A stretch of 64,000 bases of DNA from Bin87 sp034420475 (GTDB lineage: Bacteria > Chloroflexota > Dehalococcoidia > Lucifugimonadales > UBA3495): the NCBI GenBank assembly GCA_034420475.1, contig DAOULH010000010.1, positions 238,164 through 302,163 of the forward strand, written 5' to 3'. A program made the translations under genes and the position numbers. The notes under the pieces were generated by a model, which was given only the letters and a program-made list of their open reading frames with translations, was not told where the DNA came from and searched no databases. Shown here in pieces: positions 23,768 to 32,901 of the stretch (its first letter is position 1; each line of letters begins with the position of its first letter).

Positions 23768-24243
23768 TGGTCGCGCCCCGGCATCAGGATTATTGCCGTG
23801 AACGCAGCCAGCATTTTCTGGATCTATTTGACGATGAGTTGGAACGGGGAGAACTTGAAGTATCGTGCGAACTGCTGTGGGGGTCTGCTGCCCATGCCAT
23901 CAAGTCGGCAGCGCAACAGCGCGGATGGCGACATGGGTCACATACTCTATTGGGCGCCGCAATCGACCGCCTGGTTGAGAACGGAGCTCCCGCGCACTTG
24001 ACTGGCCAATATGAAATTGCGTCTGCGTTTCACGTCGGATTCTACGAGGATCGACAATTCAGCCCGGAACAACTGCGCCTGGCCAAAGGGCTAATCGCCG
24101 AGTTTATCCAGAGCGGAAAGTTTGCCCTGACTGGGCCGGCTCTACGTCGGCACAACGGTGGCCGCCCACAGAACCGTGCCCCCAATTTGACCGCCCGCCG
24201 GCGCGCCGTCTATACTGCCGCACGAATGAATCGACGCCGCTGA
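23767..24243 (+). CDS. PaREP1/HEPN-like protein (second of a tandem pair)
   Basis: 158 aa, paralogue of the previous protein: DDELERGELEVSCELLWGSAAHAIKSAAQQRGWRH lines up with it, as does LLGAAIDRLV. It carries an additional basic C-terminal tail rich in Arg and Asn. ATG 23767 overlaps the previous stop by one base, so the two are translationally coupled. No catalytic HEPN Rx4-6H motif is evident in either. Confidence 0.68.
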   Translation: MVAPRHQDYCRERSQHFLDLFDDELERGELEVSCELLWGSAAHAIKSAAQQRGWRHGSHTLLGAAIDRLVENGAPAHLTGQYEIASAFHVGFYEDRQFSPEQLRLAKGLIAEFIQSGKFALTGPALRRHNGGRPQNRAPNLTARRRAVYTAARMNRRR

Positions 24244-24323
24244 ATGCTGTCGATTTGTTGCGCTCACTACCTCACCCTTGCCGCCGCCGCCGTGGCGGTT
24301 GTTCCTGATAGAGGAGGTGCATT

Positions 24324-24803
24324 TTGCCGAACAAAGTACCCATCACGGTTACCGTGAATGGCCGCTCGCATTCCGCTGAAGTGGAACCCCGCACCCTGCT
24401 GGTCCACTTCCTCCGCGAGACCCTGAACCTGACCGGCACCAAGATCGGTTGCGACACCAGTCAGTGCGGAGCCTGCGTGGTTCGCATGAACGGCGTTACG
24501 GTCAAGTCGTGCACTGCCTTCGCCGTCCAGGCCGACGGGGCCGAGGTCACCACCATCGAGGGCCTGGCCGAGAACGGCAACCTGACCGCCGTCCAGGAAG
24601 CCTTCTGGAACAACCACGGCCTCCAGTGCGGTTACTGCACTGCCGGCATGATCATGACGGTCACCGAGATCATCGAGCGCAATCCTAACCCGTCGGCCGA
24701 GGAAGTGCGGGCCGGGCTGGAAGGGAACATGTGCCGCTGCACCGGCTACAACAACATCGTCAGGGCCGCTCTGGCCGCCGCCGCTGCCGGACAAGGAGGC
24801 TGA
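24324..24803 (+). CDS. coxS: Molybdenum hydroxylase small subunit, [2Fe-2S] (CoxS-like)
   Basis: 159 aa. N-terminal plant-type [2Fe-2S] (GCDTSQCGACVVRMNG...C) and C-terminal [2Fe-2S] (CGYCTAGMIM ... GNMCRCTGYNNIV) passing electrons from the Mo site to FAD. TTG 24324 start with a GAGGAGGTG site. Four bases separate it from coxL. Substrate undefined; see coxL. Confidence 0.93.
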   Translation: MPNKVPITVTVNGRSHSAEVEPRTLLVHFLRETLNLTGTKIGCDTSQCGACVVRMNGVTVKSCTAFAVQADGAEVTTIEGLAENGNLTAVQEAFWNNHGLQCGYCTAGMIMTVTEIIERNPNPSAEEVRAGLEGNMCRCTGYNNIVRAALAAAAAGQGG

Positions 24804-24807
24804 CGCC

Positions 24808-27219
24808 ATGACTACCCGCATTTTCGGATCCGGCATCCGGCGGCGTGAGGACCCCCGCCTGATCACCGGCCAGGCCGCTTACACCGACGACATCAAGCTG
24901 GCGGGCATGGTCCACGCGGCCATCCTGCGCAGCCCCCACGCCCACGCCCGCATCACGAGCATCAACACCGACGCGGCCAAGGCGTCTCCCGGCGTGCTGG
25001 CCGTCTACACCGGCGCTGATATTGAGGGCGTGCTGAACCCCATCCCGTGCGCTTGGGCCATTCCTGACTCCGACCTGAAAGCCGTGGCCTACCCGGCCAT
25101 CGCCTCCGACGTGGTGCGCTACGTGGGTGACGCCGTGGCCGTGGTCGTAGCGGAGAACCGCTACCAGGCCGAGGACGCCCTGGAGTTGATCGACGTCGGC
25201 TACGACCCGCTGCCATCTATCATCAATCCGGAGACTGCCCTGGCCGACGGCGCTCCGCAACTGCATGAGGATGCGCCCAACAACCAGGCCTTCCACTGGG
25301 TAGCGGCCGGCGGCGATACCGACGCCGCTTTCGCCGACGCCGCGGTGACGGTCAGCGAGACCATCAACCAGCAGAAGCTGATACCCACTCCCATGGAAAC
25401 CCGTTCCGCAATCGCGTCGTGGTCGTCCGCCATGGGCGAACTGACGCTGTGGAACACCACCCAGAACCCGCACATCGCCCGGTTCGTGACCTGCCTGGTC
25501 ACGGGCGTAGCGGAACACAAGATTCGGGTCATTGCGCCTGAAGTCGGCGGTGGTTTCGGGGCGAAGATCGCGGTCTACCCGTGGGAAATGATCACCGCGT
25601 TCTGCTCCATGCAGTTGGGCGTCCCCGTCAAGTGGACCGAGACCCGCACCGAGAACTACGTCGCCACCACCCACGGGCGCGACCATGTCGAATACGTGGA
25701 GATGGCTGCCGACGCCGACGGCAAGGTGACCGCCGTCCGCAGCGTGGTCTACGCCGGCATGGGCGCCTACCTGTCCACTGCCGCGCCGGGCATCCCGACC
25801 ATCCTCCACGGTCTGATGTACTCCGGCCCGTACGACATCGCCAACATCAAGGCCGACGTTTACGGCGTGTTCACCAACTCGACACCGGTCGAAGCCTATC
25901 GCGGCGCCGGCCGTCCCGAGGCAACGTTCCTGCTGGAACGCTTGATGGACAAGGTGGGCGACGCCGTTGGCATCGATTCGGTGGAAGTGCGTCGCCGCAA
26001 CCTGATCGAGCCCTTCGACAACAACCGCGACGTGGCCATCGGCATCACCTACGACAGCGGAAACTACTCCGGCGCCCTGGACCAGCTCCTCGGTCATATC
26101 GGATACGATCAGTTCCGCCACGACCAGGAGCACGAGCGCGAACACGGAACATTCCGCGGGGTCGGTGTCGCCTGCTATTGCGAGATCTGCGGTCTGGGCC
26201 CATCCCAGGTGGCCGGCGCTGTTGGTTTCGGCGGCGGCTTGTGGGAGAGCGCTACCGTCCGCATCTACGCCACTGGCAAGGTGAACGTGTTCATCGGCAC
26301 ATCGCCCCACGGACAGGGTGAGGAAACCACCTTCGCCCAGATCGTCGCCGACGAGATCGGCGTTGACGTGGACGACGTGGAAGTGGTTCACGGTGACACC
26401 GACACCACGCCCATGGGCTGGGGAACCTACGGCAGTCGCACTACAGTGGTCGGCGGCGCGGCCGTCGCCCTCACCATGCGCAAGCTGCGCGACAAGGCCC
26501 GGGTCATCGCCGCCCACCTGCTGGAGGCCGACGAAGCTGACATCGAGTACGAGGACGGCCAGTTCTTCGTGCGCGGCGCCCGCGACCGCTCCCAGAGCAT
26601 CCAGGACGTCGCCCTTCAGGCCAACGTCGCCTGGAACCTTCCCGAAGGCATTGAGCCGGGCATGGAAGCAAGCACCTACTACGACCCGCCCAACTTCAGC
26701 TACCCCTTTGGGGCCCACGCGGCCATCGTCAGCGTGGACCCGGACAACGGGCACATTACGCTGGACCGCTACGTTGCCGTCGACGACTGCGGCCCGCAGA
26801 TCAACCCGATGGTGGTTGAAGGCCAGGTTCACGGCGGCGTGGTTCAGGGAGCCGGGCAGGCCCTTTGGGAAGGCGCGGTCTATGACGATAACGGCCAGCT
26901 GCTCACCGGCACGATGATGGACTACGCCATCCCCCGCGCCCACCTGGTGCCGGACATCGAGGTGCATTCCACTGTCACCCCGTCGCCGCACAATCCATTG
27001 GGCGTGAAGGGCATCGGAGAGACCGGCACCATCGCGTCCACTGCGGCCATCTACAGCGCGGTGATGGATGCGTTGAAGCCCATCGGCGTGACCTCCCTGG
27101 ATATGCCGCTGACCCCCGAACGGGTCTGGCGTGCCATACGGGAAGCGGGTTACACCGGCAATGGGCACGGACACAGCCACGATCATGGCCATGACCACGG
27201 TCATGGACACAACCACTAA
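24808..27219 (+). CDS. coxL: Molybdenum hydroxylase large subunit (form II CoxL-like)
   Basis: 803 aa, Mo-molybdopterin cytosine dinucleotide subunit of the xanthine oxidase family. The active-site loop reads AYRGAGRPE, typical of form II CoxL/aldehyde-oxidase-like enzymes, and not the AYxCSFR of true form I CO dehydrogenase. The conserved glycine-rich VGGGFGAK and the catalytic Glu region GVKGIGETG are present. CO oxidation is therefore not proven; the substrate may be an aldehyde or aromatic. Odd feature: the last ~20 residues are a His/Gly/Asp run (nine His) not typical of the family, possibly metal-binding. Confidence 0.93.
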   Translation: MTTRIFGSGIRRREDPRLITGQAAYTDDIKLAGMVHAAILRSPHAHARITSINTDAAKASPGVLAVYTGADIEGVLNPIPCAWAIPDSDLKAVAYPAIASDVVRYVGDAVAVVVAENRYQAEDALELIDVGYDPLPSIINPETALADGAPQLHEDAPNNQAFHWVAAGGDTDAAFADAAVTVSETINQQKLIPTPMETRSAIASWSSAMGELTLWNTTQNPHIARFVTCLVTGVAEHKIRVIAPEVGGGFGAKIAVYPWEMITAFCSMQLGVPVKWTETRTENYVATTHGRDHVEYVEMAADADGKVTAVRSVVYAGMGAYLSTAAPGIPTILHGLMYSGPYDIANIKADVYGVFTNSTPVEAYRGAGRPEATFLLERLMDKVGDAVGIDSVEVRRRNLIEPFDNNRDVAIGITYDSGNYSGALDQLLGHIGYDQFRHDQEHEREHGTFRGVGVACYCEICGLGPSQVAGAVGFGGGLWESATVRIYATGKVNVFIGTSPHGQGEETTFAQIVADEIGVDVDDVEVVHGDTDTTPMGWGTYGSRTTVVGGAAVALTMRKLRDKARVIAAHLLEADEADIEYEDGQFFVRGARDRSQSIQDVALQANVAWNLPEGIEPGMEASTYYDPPNFSYPFGAHAAIVSVDPDNGHITLDRYVAVDDCGPQINPMVVEGQVHGGVVQGAGQALWEGAVYDDNGQLLTGTMMDYAIPRAHLVPDIEVHSTVTPSPHNPLGVKGIGETGTIASTAAIYSAVMDALKPIGVTSLDMPLTPERVWRAIREAGYTGNGHGHSHDHGHDHGHGHNH

Positions 27220-27248
27220 CCGGCGCCGGCACAGGAGGACTGATTGCA

Positions 27249-28127
27249 ATGTTTGCAGCAGATTTTGAATACCGGAAGGCCGGTTCCATCGCGGAAGCGG
27301 TACAGCTGCTCTCCGACAACCCGGGAGCGAAGATCCTGGCCGGAGGCCACAGCCTCATACCATTGATGCGCTTTCGCCTGGCCCGCCCGGAAACGGTGAT
27401 CGACATTGGTGGCATCGCCAATCTGAAGGGTATCTCCATCAGCGGAGACACCATCAATATCGGCGCCCTGACTACCCACGCCGAGATCGCATCGTCGGCC
27501 GACGTGCAACGGGCCAACGGCCTGCTGGCTGAGGCGGCCGGCGGCATCGGCGATCCGGCGGTGCGGAACCGGGGCACCATCGGCGGCAACCTGGCCCACG
27601 CCGACCCGGCGTCCGACTGGGCAACAGTGCTCACCGCGCTGGGCGCCACAGTATCGGCCCAAGGGCCGGCCGGCAGCCGCACGGTGGCGGTGGCCGACCT
27701 CATCGAGGACGCCTTCGCAACGGTGCTGGCCGAGAACGAACTCATCACCACCGTCAGCGTGCCCGTGCTGGCCGCCAACCAGCGGGCGGAGTACGCCAAG
27801 ATGGCCCACCCGGCCAGTTTCTACGCCGTGGTGGGTGGCGCCGTGGTCGTCACCATGGACGGGGATCGGTGCACCGCGGCCTCGGTGGCGGTGGGTGGGC
27901 TGACCCCGCGGCCTGTCAAGGCGCCGACGGTTGAAGGCTCTTTGACTGGAAGGGTGCTCTCCATGGATAGCATCGCCACCGCCACGTCACGCTTGGGCGA
28001 AGACCTCAACGCTGCCGGCGTTGACATAATCGGCGACGTCTACGCCTCCGCGGATTTCCGCGCCGGCGTCGCGCCGGTGGAGGTGAAGCACGCCCTGCTC
28101 CACGCCATTGGACTGGCCCATCACTGA
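27249..28127 (+). CDS. coxM: Molybdenum hydroxylase FAD subunit (CoxM-like)
   Basis: 292 aa, FAD-binding medium subunit. AGGHSLIPLMRFRLARP binds the FAD pyrophosphate and TIGGNLAHADPASD is the second FAD motif; the C-terminal CO_deh_flav_C domain follows. ATG 27249 lies 29 bp after coxL, with GGAGGACTGATTGCA upstream. Order S-L-M here differs from the canonical coxMSL. A strong hairpin follows the gene. Confidence 0.93.
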   Translation: MFAADFEYRKAGSIAEAVQLLSDNPGAKILAGGHSLIPLMRFRLARPETVIDIGGIANLKGISISGDTINIGALTTHAEIASSADVQRANGLLAEAAGGIGDPAVRNRGTIGGNLAHADPASDWATVLTALGATVSAQGPAGSRTVAVADLIEDAFATVLAENELITTVSVPVLAANQRAEYAKMAHPASFYAVVGGAVVVTMDGDRCTAASVAVGGLTPRPVKAPTVEGSLTGRVLSMDSIATATSRLGEDLNAAGVDIIGDVYASADFRAGVAPVEVKHALLHAIGLAHH

Positions 28128-28153
28128 TCCAGTGGGGCAATCCGGCAAATGGA

Positions 28154-28186
28154 CTGGCCGCCGTAAGCGCTACGGCGGCCAGTTTG
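28154..28186 (+). terminator. Terminator of the cox-like operon
   Basis: Perfect 12-bp stem CTGGCCGCCGTA (28154-28165) with TACGGCGGCCAG (28171-28182), 5-nt loop, then TTTG. The U-tract is short but the stem is very stable. Confidence 0.6.
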
Positions 28187-28258
28187 ATGTGGCTGGTATT
28201 CTGACATGGTTTATGTGCCCGCAATCGATCCGCTAACCTTGAACGCAGAGGCTACCTT

Positions 28259-29131
28259 TTGAAAATCTTGCTTACCAATGACGACGGTATCCACGCCACC
28301 GGGATCTGGGCGGCGGCGCGCAGTCTGGCTGAAATTGGCGAGGTGGTCGTCGTCGCGCCTGACCGGGAACAATCCGGCGTGGGCGCGTCCATGACGCTGC
28401 ACGCCCCGCTGTTCGTCCACACGGTGCCGGCCGAACAGTACCTCGCCCAGTATTCTCCCGGCGAAGATAGCCCACCGCGCAGCGCCGATGCCGTGCTGGT
28501 GCCGGCTCCGGACACGACGCCTGCCCATCCCATATCAGCCTGGGCCGTACAAGGGACGCCGGCGGATGCGTGCATCCTGGCCCTGGAGCAATTGGTGAAC
28601 CCGAAACCTGACCTGGTAGTGAGCGGCATCAACCGTGGGTCCAACCTGGGCTGGGACGTGATCGTGTCCGGCACCGTCGGAGCCGCAACCCAGGGTTGGG
28701 TGCGGGGATATCCAACGATTGCCATCTCGGTGGGTTCCGTCCAGGCTCCGCGCTACCAGCTTGCGGCGCAGGTGGTGGCGCACCTGGCCCGGCGGCTGGC
28801 CGATGCTCCCGAGGTTTCGCCGGCCTATTTCCTCAACGTCAACGTACCCAACGAGCCGGCGGAACGGATCGCCGGCGTGAAGGTGACGCGCCTGGGCGGC
28901 AGGGCCTACGGCGAATCGGTGCGTTCCGAAGAGTCCTTCGGCCATCGCCGTTACTGGATTTCGCGGAACCGCCCGGTGCTGGCCGGCGGCGAGGGGAGCG
29001 ACATCGACGCCAGCAAAGCCAACTATATCGGCATCACACCAATGGGCATGGCGTTCTCAACCACCAACGAGCGCATCGAAATGGTGCAGGGACTCGTTGA
29101 GGGGCTGCAATTTGGGGTGCTTCCGGACTGA
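28259..29131 (+). CDS. surE: 5'/3'-nucleotidase SurE
   Basis: Metal-dependent nucleoside monophosphatase. 290 aa, slightly long for SurE. The metal site ILLTNDDGIHATGI starts the protein, followed by VVVAPDREQSGVGASMTL and the conserved SGINRGSNLGWDVIVSGTVGAA. TTG 28259 is the start because the conserved N-terminus begins immediately there. Stand-alone gene after the cox operon. Confidence 0.95.
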   Translation: MKILLTNDDGIHATGIWAAARSLAEIGEVVVVAPDREQSGVGASMTLHAPLFVHTVPAEQYLAQYSPGEDSPPRSADAVLVPAPDTTPAHPISAWAVQGTPADACILALEQLVNPKPDLVVSGINRGSNLGWDVIVSGTVGAATQGWVRGYPTIAISVGSVQAPRYQLAAQVVAHLARRLADAPEVSPAYFLNVNVPNEPAERIAGVKVTRLGGRAYGESVRSEESFGHRRYWISRNRPVLAGGEGSDIDASKANYIGITPMGMAFSTTNERIEMVQGLVEGLQFGVLPD

Positions 29132-29148
29132 TCTCCCGAACGGCGGAT

Positions 29149-29688
29149 CTAACGTCGCCGTCGCCGGCTGCGGACGCTGCCCCGGTTGCCCCGGCGACGC
29201 ACCACCGGCGGGGGCGGCGGATTTGCAGCCCGCGGCGAGGCGTCGGCATTCCCATCTTCGTAGGCCGCAAACCCGCCGGCGTCGCGGACACGGCGGATAT
29301 GCGGCCGATCCCGGGTCAGCCACAGCGTTTGCGTGATGACGGTGAGGATCACGCCCGGCGCCGCCAGGGCAATCAACGTCGGGTCAATAAGGGTTTCGCC
29401 GCCCCGGAGTCGCAGTTGCAGGCGGAGGAAGATCCAGCCTCCGCCGATGATGATCCAGGCCCACGACAACGCGCCGCTGACCACGCCGTTGTGCCACGGC
29501 GACCGGATGAACAGGATCGCGCTGCACGGCCACCAGACAAAGGTCGGCACGAGGAACCAGCCCTGGTAGTACCACGGCTTCAGCGCGTCAGGCGGGACCG
29601 GCGGCGGAGCCGGTAAGGGTTCGGGCGCAGGGGTGCGGCTTGCGTCGTTCCCCGGTTCCGGGCGTTCCGACCCACCGCTATCCATCAT
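29149..29688 (-). CDS. Hypothetical membrane protein
   Basis: 179 aa, not recognised. Pro-rich N-terminus (about 35 residues), then three likely membrane helices (around residues 43-62, 69-89 and 103-122), then a cytosolic Pro/Arg-rich C-terminus. The membrane part (WYYQGWFLVPTFVWWPCSAILF) recalls small uncharacterised membrane proteins. It converges with surE (17-bp gap). Confidence 0.6.
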   Translation of the reverse strand: MMDSGGSERPEPGNDASRTPAPEPLPAPPPVPPDALKPWYYQGWFLVPTFVWWPCSAILFIRSPWHNGVVSGALSWAWIIIGGGWIFLRLQLRLRGGETLIDPTLIALAAPGVILTVITQTLWLTRDRPHIRRVRDAGGFAAYEDGNADASPRAANPPPPPVVRRRGNRGSVRSRRRRR

Positions 29689-29722
29689 CCACCGTCAGCT
29701 CGCAGCCGGCTGGACCGGGCGA

Positions 29723-30418
29723 TCAGCCCACGTTATCGAAAATGCGCGCCCGGACCTCAAACACGAAACCCGGCAGCACGTCTTCCCCGTCCAGCGTCTC
29801 CGGGTCAACCAGTGTCTCCGGCGCATGGCCGGGACGGAAGATTGTTGCCAGACGACGTTCTGCGTTGATGACCCAGGCCAGCCTGGTGCCGTTGGCAATG
29901 AAGAGCTCCACCTTGCGGACGAGCTCGGGGCCGCGATTGGAGGGGGATACGATCTCGCAGATGAAATCGGGAGCGATAGCGGCAAAGGGCGGGCGGCGTT
30001 CTTCCTCGGTAGCCGCGTTCCACCGCTCATCGGAAATCCAGATTGCGTCAGGACCGGGACGGGAACCGTCTGGCATCCTGAAACGCCCGGTGGGACCGCC
30101 GGCTTTGCCGCCGCCGTGGGCGCGATTCCAAATGACAAGTTCAACAGTCATCTCGGTTTCATGCCAGTATCCGGGGAGGCCCGTAGGAGGCATAATCTTC
30201 AGTTCTCCTTGGGCGGTAATCTCAAAGAAACCGCCGCTAAAGTGCTTGTTACGGGCGACAAAAGCTTCAAACCACACGTCCAGGTCGAGGCTGTCTAGGG
30301 ACTGGCCGAATTCGACCAGGGGGATGTAGAAGCAGCCGACCTCGGCCTCCGATGTGGCCGCGCCGTAGGGAGCTTCATCGGGCAGTGGGATTTGGGTCTG
30401 CGGCGTGGCGGTGGTCAT
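29723..30418 (-). CDS. Uma2 family (PD-(D/E)XK-like) protein
   Basis: 231 aa. Uma2 hallmarks are visible: GELKIMPPTG, RMPDGSRPGPDAIWISDERW, APDFICEIVSPSN (catalytic D and E region), then the Lys in ELVRKVELFIANGTRLAWVI. Uma2 proteins are predicted endonucleases of unknown role, expanded in Chloroflexota and Cyanobacteria. ATG 30418 is used because TGAGGTGCCGACC precedes it; upstream residues look non-coding. A second Uma2 gene lies at 41704. Confidence 0.85.
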   Translation of the reverse strand: MTTATPQTQIPLPDEAPYGAATSEAEVGCFYIPLVEFGQSLDSLDLDVWFEAFVARNKHFSGGFFEITAQGELKIMPPTGLPGYWHETEMTVELVIWNRAHGGGKAGGPTGRFRMPDGSRPGPDAIWISDERWNAATEEERRPPFAAIAPDFICEIVSPSNRGPELVRKVELFIANGTRLAWVINAERRLATIFRPGHAPETLVDPETLDGEDVLPGFVFEVRARIFDNVG

Positions 30419-30564
30419 GGTCGGCACCTCAGTACTTTGGCGCCCCGGTATTGTATCAGGTGCTTTCAGGACGACGGCGCATGTCGGGCGCAGGCGGTGT
30501 GATATGATGCCCAAGCCTCGCTGTCCGTCTTTCTCCGCCGTCGCCGCTACTCGTTTCAGCCCCC

Positions 30565-31863
30565 ATGGCCTTCAGTCCCGCCGCCCTGATTCCCCAATGG
30601 GTGCGCACCTATGCGGCGGTGATACTGGCCGTGTCGCTGGCGGTCAACCTGATCACCAGCTTTTCCCTGTACGTTCAGGCGCTCACCATCCCGGGGATGA
30701 AGGGCAGTTTTGAGTTGTCCTACACCACGGTCTTCGTGCTGGTGGTCGCGCTGTCAATTTCTCGCGTGGTGTCCGGATTGCTGTCGGGAGCCGCCGCATC
30801 GCGTTACGGCGGGCGATGGATGGTCATCTCCAGCATTTTCGTGCAGGCGTTTGCTATGGCGTTGTTGGGCTGGTCGCCCAGCTACTGGGTAGCGCTGGTT
30901 GCAATGGTCGCCGTGGGGGTGTCATCCGGCGCGGCTCTCACGCCCATGATGGGGATGCTGGCCCCCTGGTTCCGGGCCACCGACCGGGGCGTCGCCGCCG
31001 GCATTGCCGCCTCTGGCGGCAGCCTGGCGATCATCTTTACTGGTGTGATAGTGCCCCCGCTTACCGGCATGTTCGGCGATGAAGCGTGGAGGTACACCTG
31101 GTACGTGCTGGCCGCCGCCAGCGTTTTGATCGGCCTGGCGTGCGTGAGTTTCATTCGGGAAGCGCCACCGGCGGTGTCTCCGTCATCAACCGGGTCTTCG
31201 ACGGCGGCGAGCCCGGCGCAGGCCGCCGCCAGGAGCGGTCCTGCTGGCTGGCCGGTGCAGGTGTACACCAATCCTTACGTTTGGCTGATCACCGGGATGG
31301 CGTTCTGCTCCGGTTTCGTACACGGCATCCTCACGTCCAGCTACGGCGCGTACCTGGAGGTCGAGCAGGGTATCGACGTGGCGGTGGTCGGTACGCTGTT
31401 CATGCTCATCGGAGTCCTCAGCATCGGCAGCGGGATCGGATCAGGCGCGCTGTCCGACCGGATCGGGCGCGGTCTGGCCTTTGCCGCGACGTTCCTGATC
31501 GAGGTCGCCTGCCACGCCCTCTTCTGGATGGCGCCGGAGTTGATCTTCTTCATCATTGCATCGGTGCTGGCGGGGTTCGCGCTGCGCTCCACCTACACGA
31601 TCTGCGCAGCGGCGGCCGGCGACTTCGTGCCGGTTTTCATGGCGCCGGCCGCGTTCGGATTGATGGGCATGGGCGCGGGAATTGGGGGTACAATTTCTCC
31701 CGCCATATCGGGCCCGATCGCTGACGCCACCGGCACGCTCCGCTGGTCCTTCGCGATGGCTTCCGGGGCGGCTCTGGTTGGCGCCGGATTGGGTTTCACC
31801 CTTCACATCATGACTCGAACTCGAAATCAGGGTGCAGCCGGGCAAGCGGTGTCACCCGCTTAG
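30565..31863 (+). CDS. MFS transporter
   Basis: 432 aa with about 12 membrane helices. The loop 2-3 signature GLLSGAAASRYGGRWM fits the MFS motif, and the equivalent GSGALSDRIGRG is in the second half. Resembles the oxalate/formate-antiporter (OFA)/MCT-like group, but the substrate is unknown. ATG 30565. Confidence 0.85.
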   Translation: MAFSPAALIPQWVRTYAAVILAVSLAVNLITSFSLYVQALTIPGMKGSFELSYTTVFVLVVALSISRVVSGLLSGAAASRYGGRWMVISSIFVQAFAMALLGWSPSYWVALVAMVAVGVSSGAALTPMMGMLAPWFRATDRGVAAGIAASGGSLAIIFTGVIVPPLTGMFGDEAWRYTWYVLAAASVLIGLACVSFIREAPPAVSPSSTGSSTAASPAQAAARSGPAGWPVQVYTNPYVWLITGMAFCSGFVHGILTSSYGAYLEVEQGIDVAVVGTLFMLIGVLSIGSGIGSGALSDRIGRGLAFAATFLIEVACHALFWMAPELIFFIIASVLAGFALRSTYTICAAAAGDFVPVFMAPAAFGLMGMGAGIGGTISPAISGPIADATGTLRWSFAMASGAALVGAGLGFTLHIMTRTRNQGAAGQAVSPA

Positions 31864-31918
31864 CCGGCGCCTCGATTGAGCCCGCGTACTCTGGGGACAC
31901 ACTGCAGGTGGTGCGATT

Positions 31919-32635
31919 TTGACCAACAGCGATAACGAAGACTTCAGCCGCGCCATGGTGGTCGTCGCCCACGCGGACGACGCCGAATGGGGTTGCGCCG
32001 GAACCGTGGCCCGCTGGTGCGCCGAGGGCAAGCATGTCGTGTACGTGATCTGCACCGACGGCAGCAAAGGCACATCCGACCCGACCACTTCCCCGGACGA
32101 GGTGATCAAATCCCGCCGTGCCGAGCAGGAAGAGGCCGGTCGTGTCCTCGGTCTCGCCGACGTGGTGTTCCTGGGCTTCCCGGACGCATACCTGGAGTCG
32201 ACTCTTGACCTGCGCAAGGCCATCACCCGGGAGATTCGCCGCCACCGGCCCGACGTGCTGGTCTGCATGAATCCGGTTCGCAATCTGGACGGCGCCGGCT
32301 ACATCGACCACCCGGACCACTTCGCTTCCGGCGACGCGGCCATGGGAGCGGTGTACCCTTCGGCGCGCGACCCGCTGACTTTTCCCGATCTGCTCACCGA
32401 GGAGGGCCTGGAGCCTCACAAGGTCCGGGAGGTGTGGGTGATGGGCCGCACCCATCCCGATCACTTCGTGGACGTAACCGACCACATGGAAACGGCGGTG
32501 GAGGCCCTGCGTGCGCACCGCAGCCAGGTTGACCACGCTGCCGCCGATCAACATCTGCGCGAATGGCGGCGCCGGGACGGGCCGCGCATTGGCGTGGAGT
32601 ACGCGGAGGTGTTCAAGCGTTTTCGCCTGGGCTAG
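31919..32635 (+). CDS. PIG-L family deacetylase
   Basis: Zn-dependent N-acetylglucosamine-type deacetylase of the LmbE/MshB family, 238 aa. The zinc and catalytic motif VVVAHADDAEWGCAGT is at residues 14-29, and the HPDH of the third ligand region (GYIDHPDHFASG) is present. Such enzymes act on GlcNAc-inositol, bacillithiol precursors or natural-product glycans; the substrate cannot be told here. TTG 31919 is preceded by CAGGTGGTG. Confidence 0.88.
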   Translation: MTNSDNEDFSRAMVVVAHADDAEWGCAGTVARWCAEGKHVVYVICTDGSKGTSDPTTSPDEVIKSRRAEQEEAGRVLGLADVVFLGFPDAYLESTLDLRKAITREIRRHRPDVLVCMNPVRNLDGAGYIDHPDHFASGDAAMGAVYPSARDPLTFPDLLTEEGLEPHKVREVWVMGRTHPDHFVDVTDHMETAVEALRAHRSQVDHAAADQHLREWRRRDGPRIGVEYAEVFKRFRLG

Positions 32636-32728
32636 CGTGACGTGCGGGTCCATCGCAGGACTTGGCAGATCGCGCCCGGAAGGGCGGTTTTCCAGTATGA
32701 ACCCGGCCGGCGCCCAAGCGTAAACTTA

Positions 32729-32757
32729 TTGACATCCAACCCTTCCGGCGATACGAT
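32729..32757 (+). promoter_or_regulatory. Consensus promoter of the DUF1800/DUF1501 operon
   Basis: TTGACA (32729-32734), 17-bp spacer, TACGAT (32752-32757). The hexamers and spacing equal those of the ATP synthase promoter. The leader to the ATG at 32902 would be about 140 nt and contains a long hairpin. Confidence 0.7.
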
Positions 32758-32775
32758 TCTAATCTGATAATCGTT

Positions 32776-32815
32776 TCGCAATTGGGAGGCCGCTGCCGGC
32801 CTTCTCCGATTGCGA
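32776..32815 (+). other. Leader hairpin / palindromic unit before the DUF1800 gene
   Basis: TCGCAAT (32776-32782) pairs with ATTGCGA (32809-32815); inside, GGAG/CTCC and GGCCG/CGGCC extend the stem with small bulges. The outer ATTGCGAGGATGAC edge resembles the REP-like element at 17152, so it may be a degenerate member or a transcript-stability structure. No U-tract follows. Confidence 0.45.
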
Positions 32816-32901
32816 GGATGACGGTTGTTGCGGTATATTTGCAGTACAAAGAATCGGCCAACCGGGACCCTGTTCCCAAGGTACAAAGAAAGGAGGAACC
32901 A

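Noticed and set aside
24760..27249. Long minus-strand open frame opposite coxL
   Set aside because: Antisense shadow of a recognised molybdenum hydroxylase gene, with a low-complexity Val/Gly/His-rich translation and no family match.
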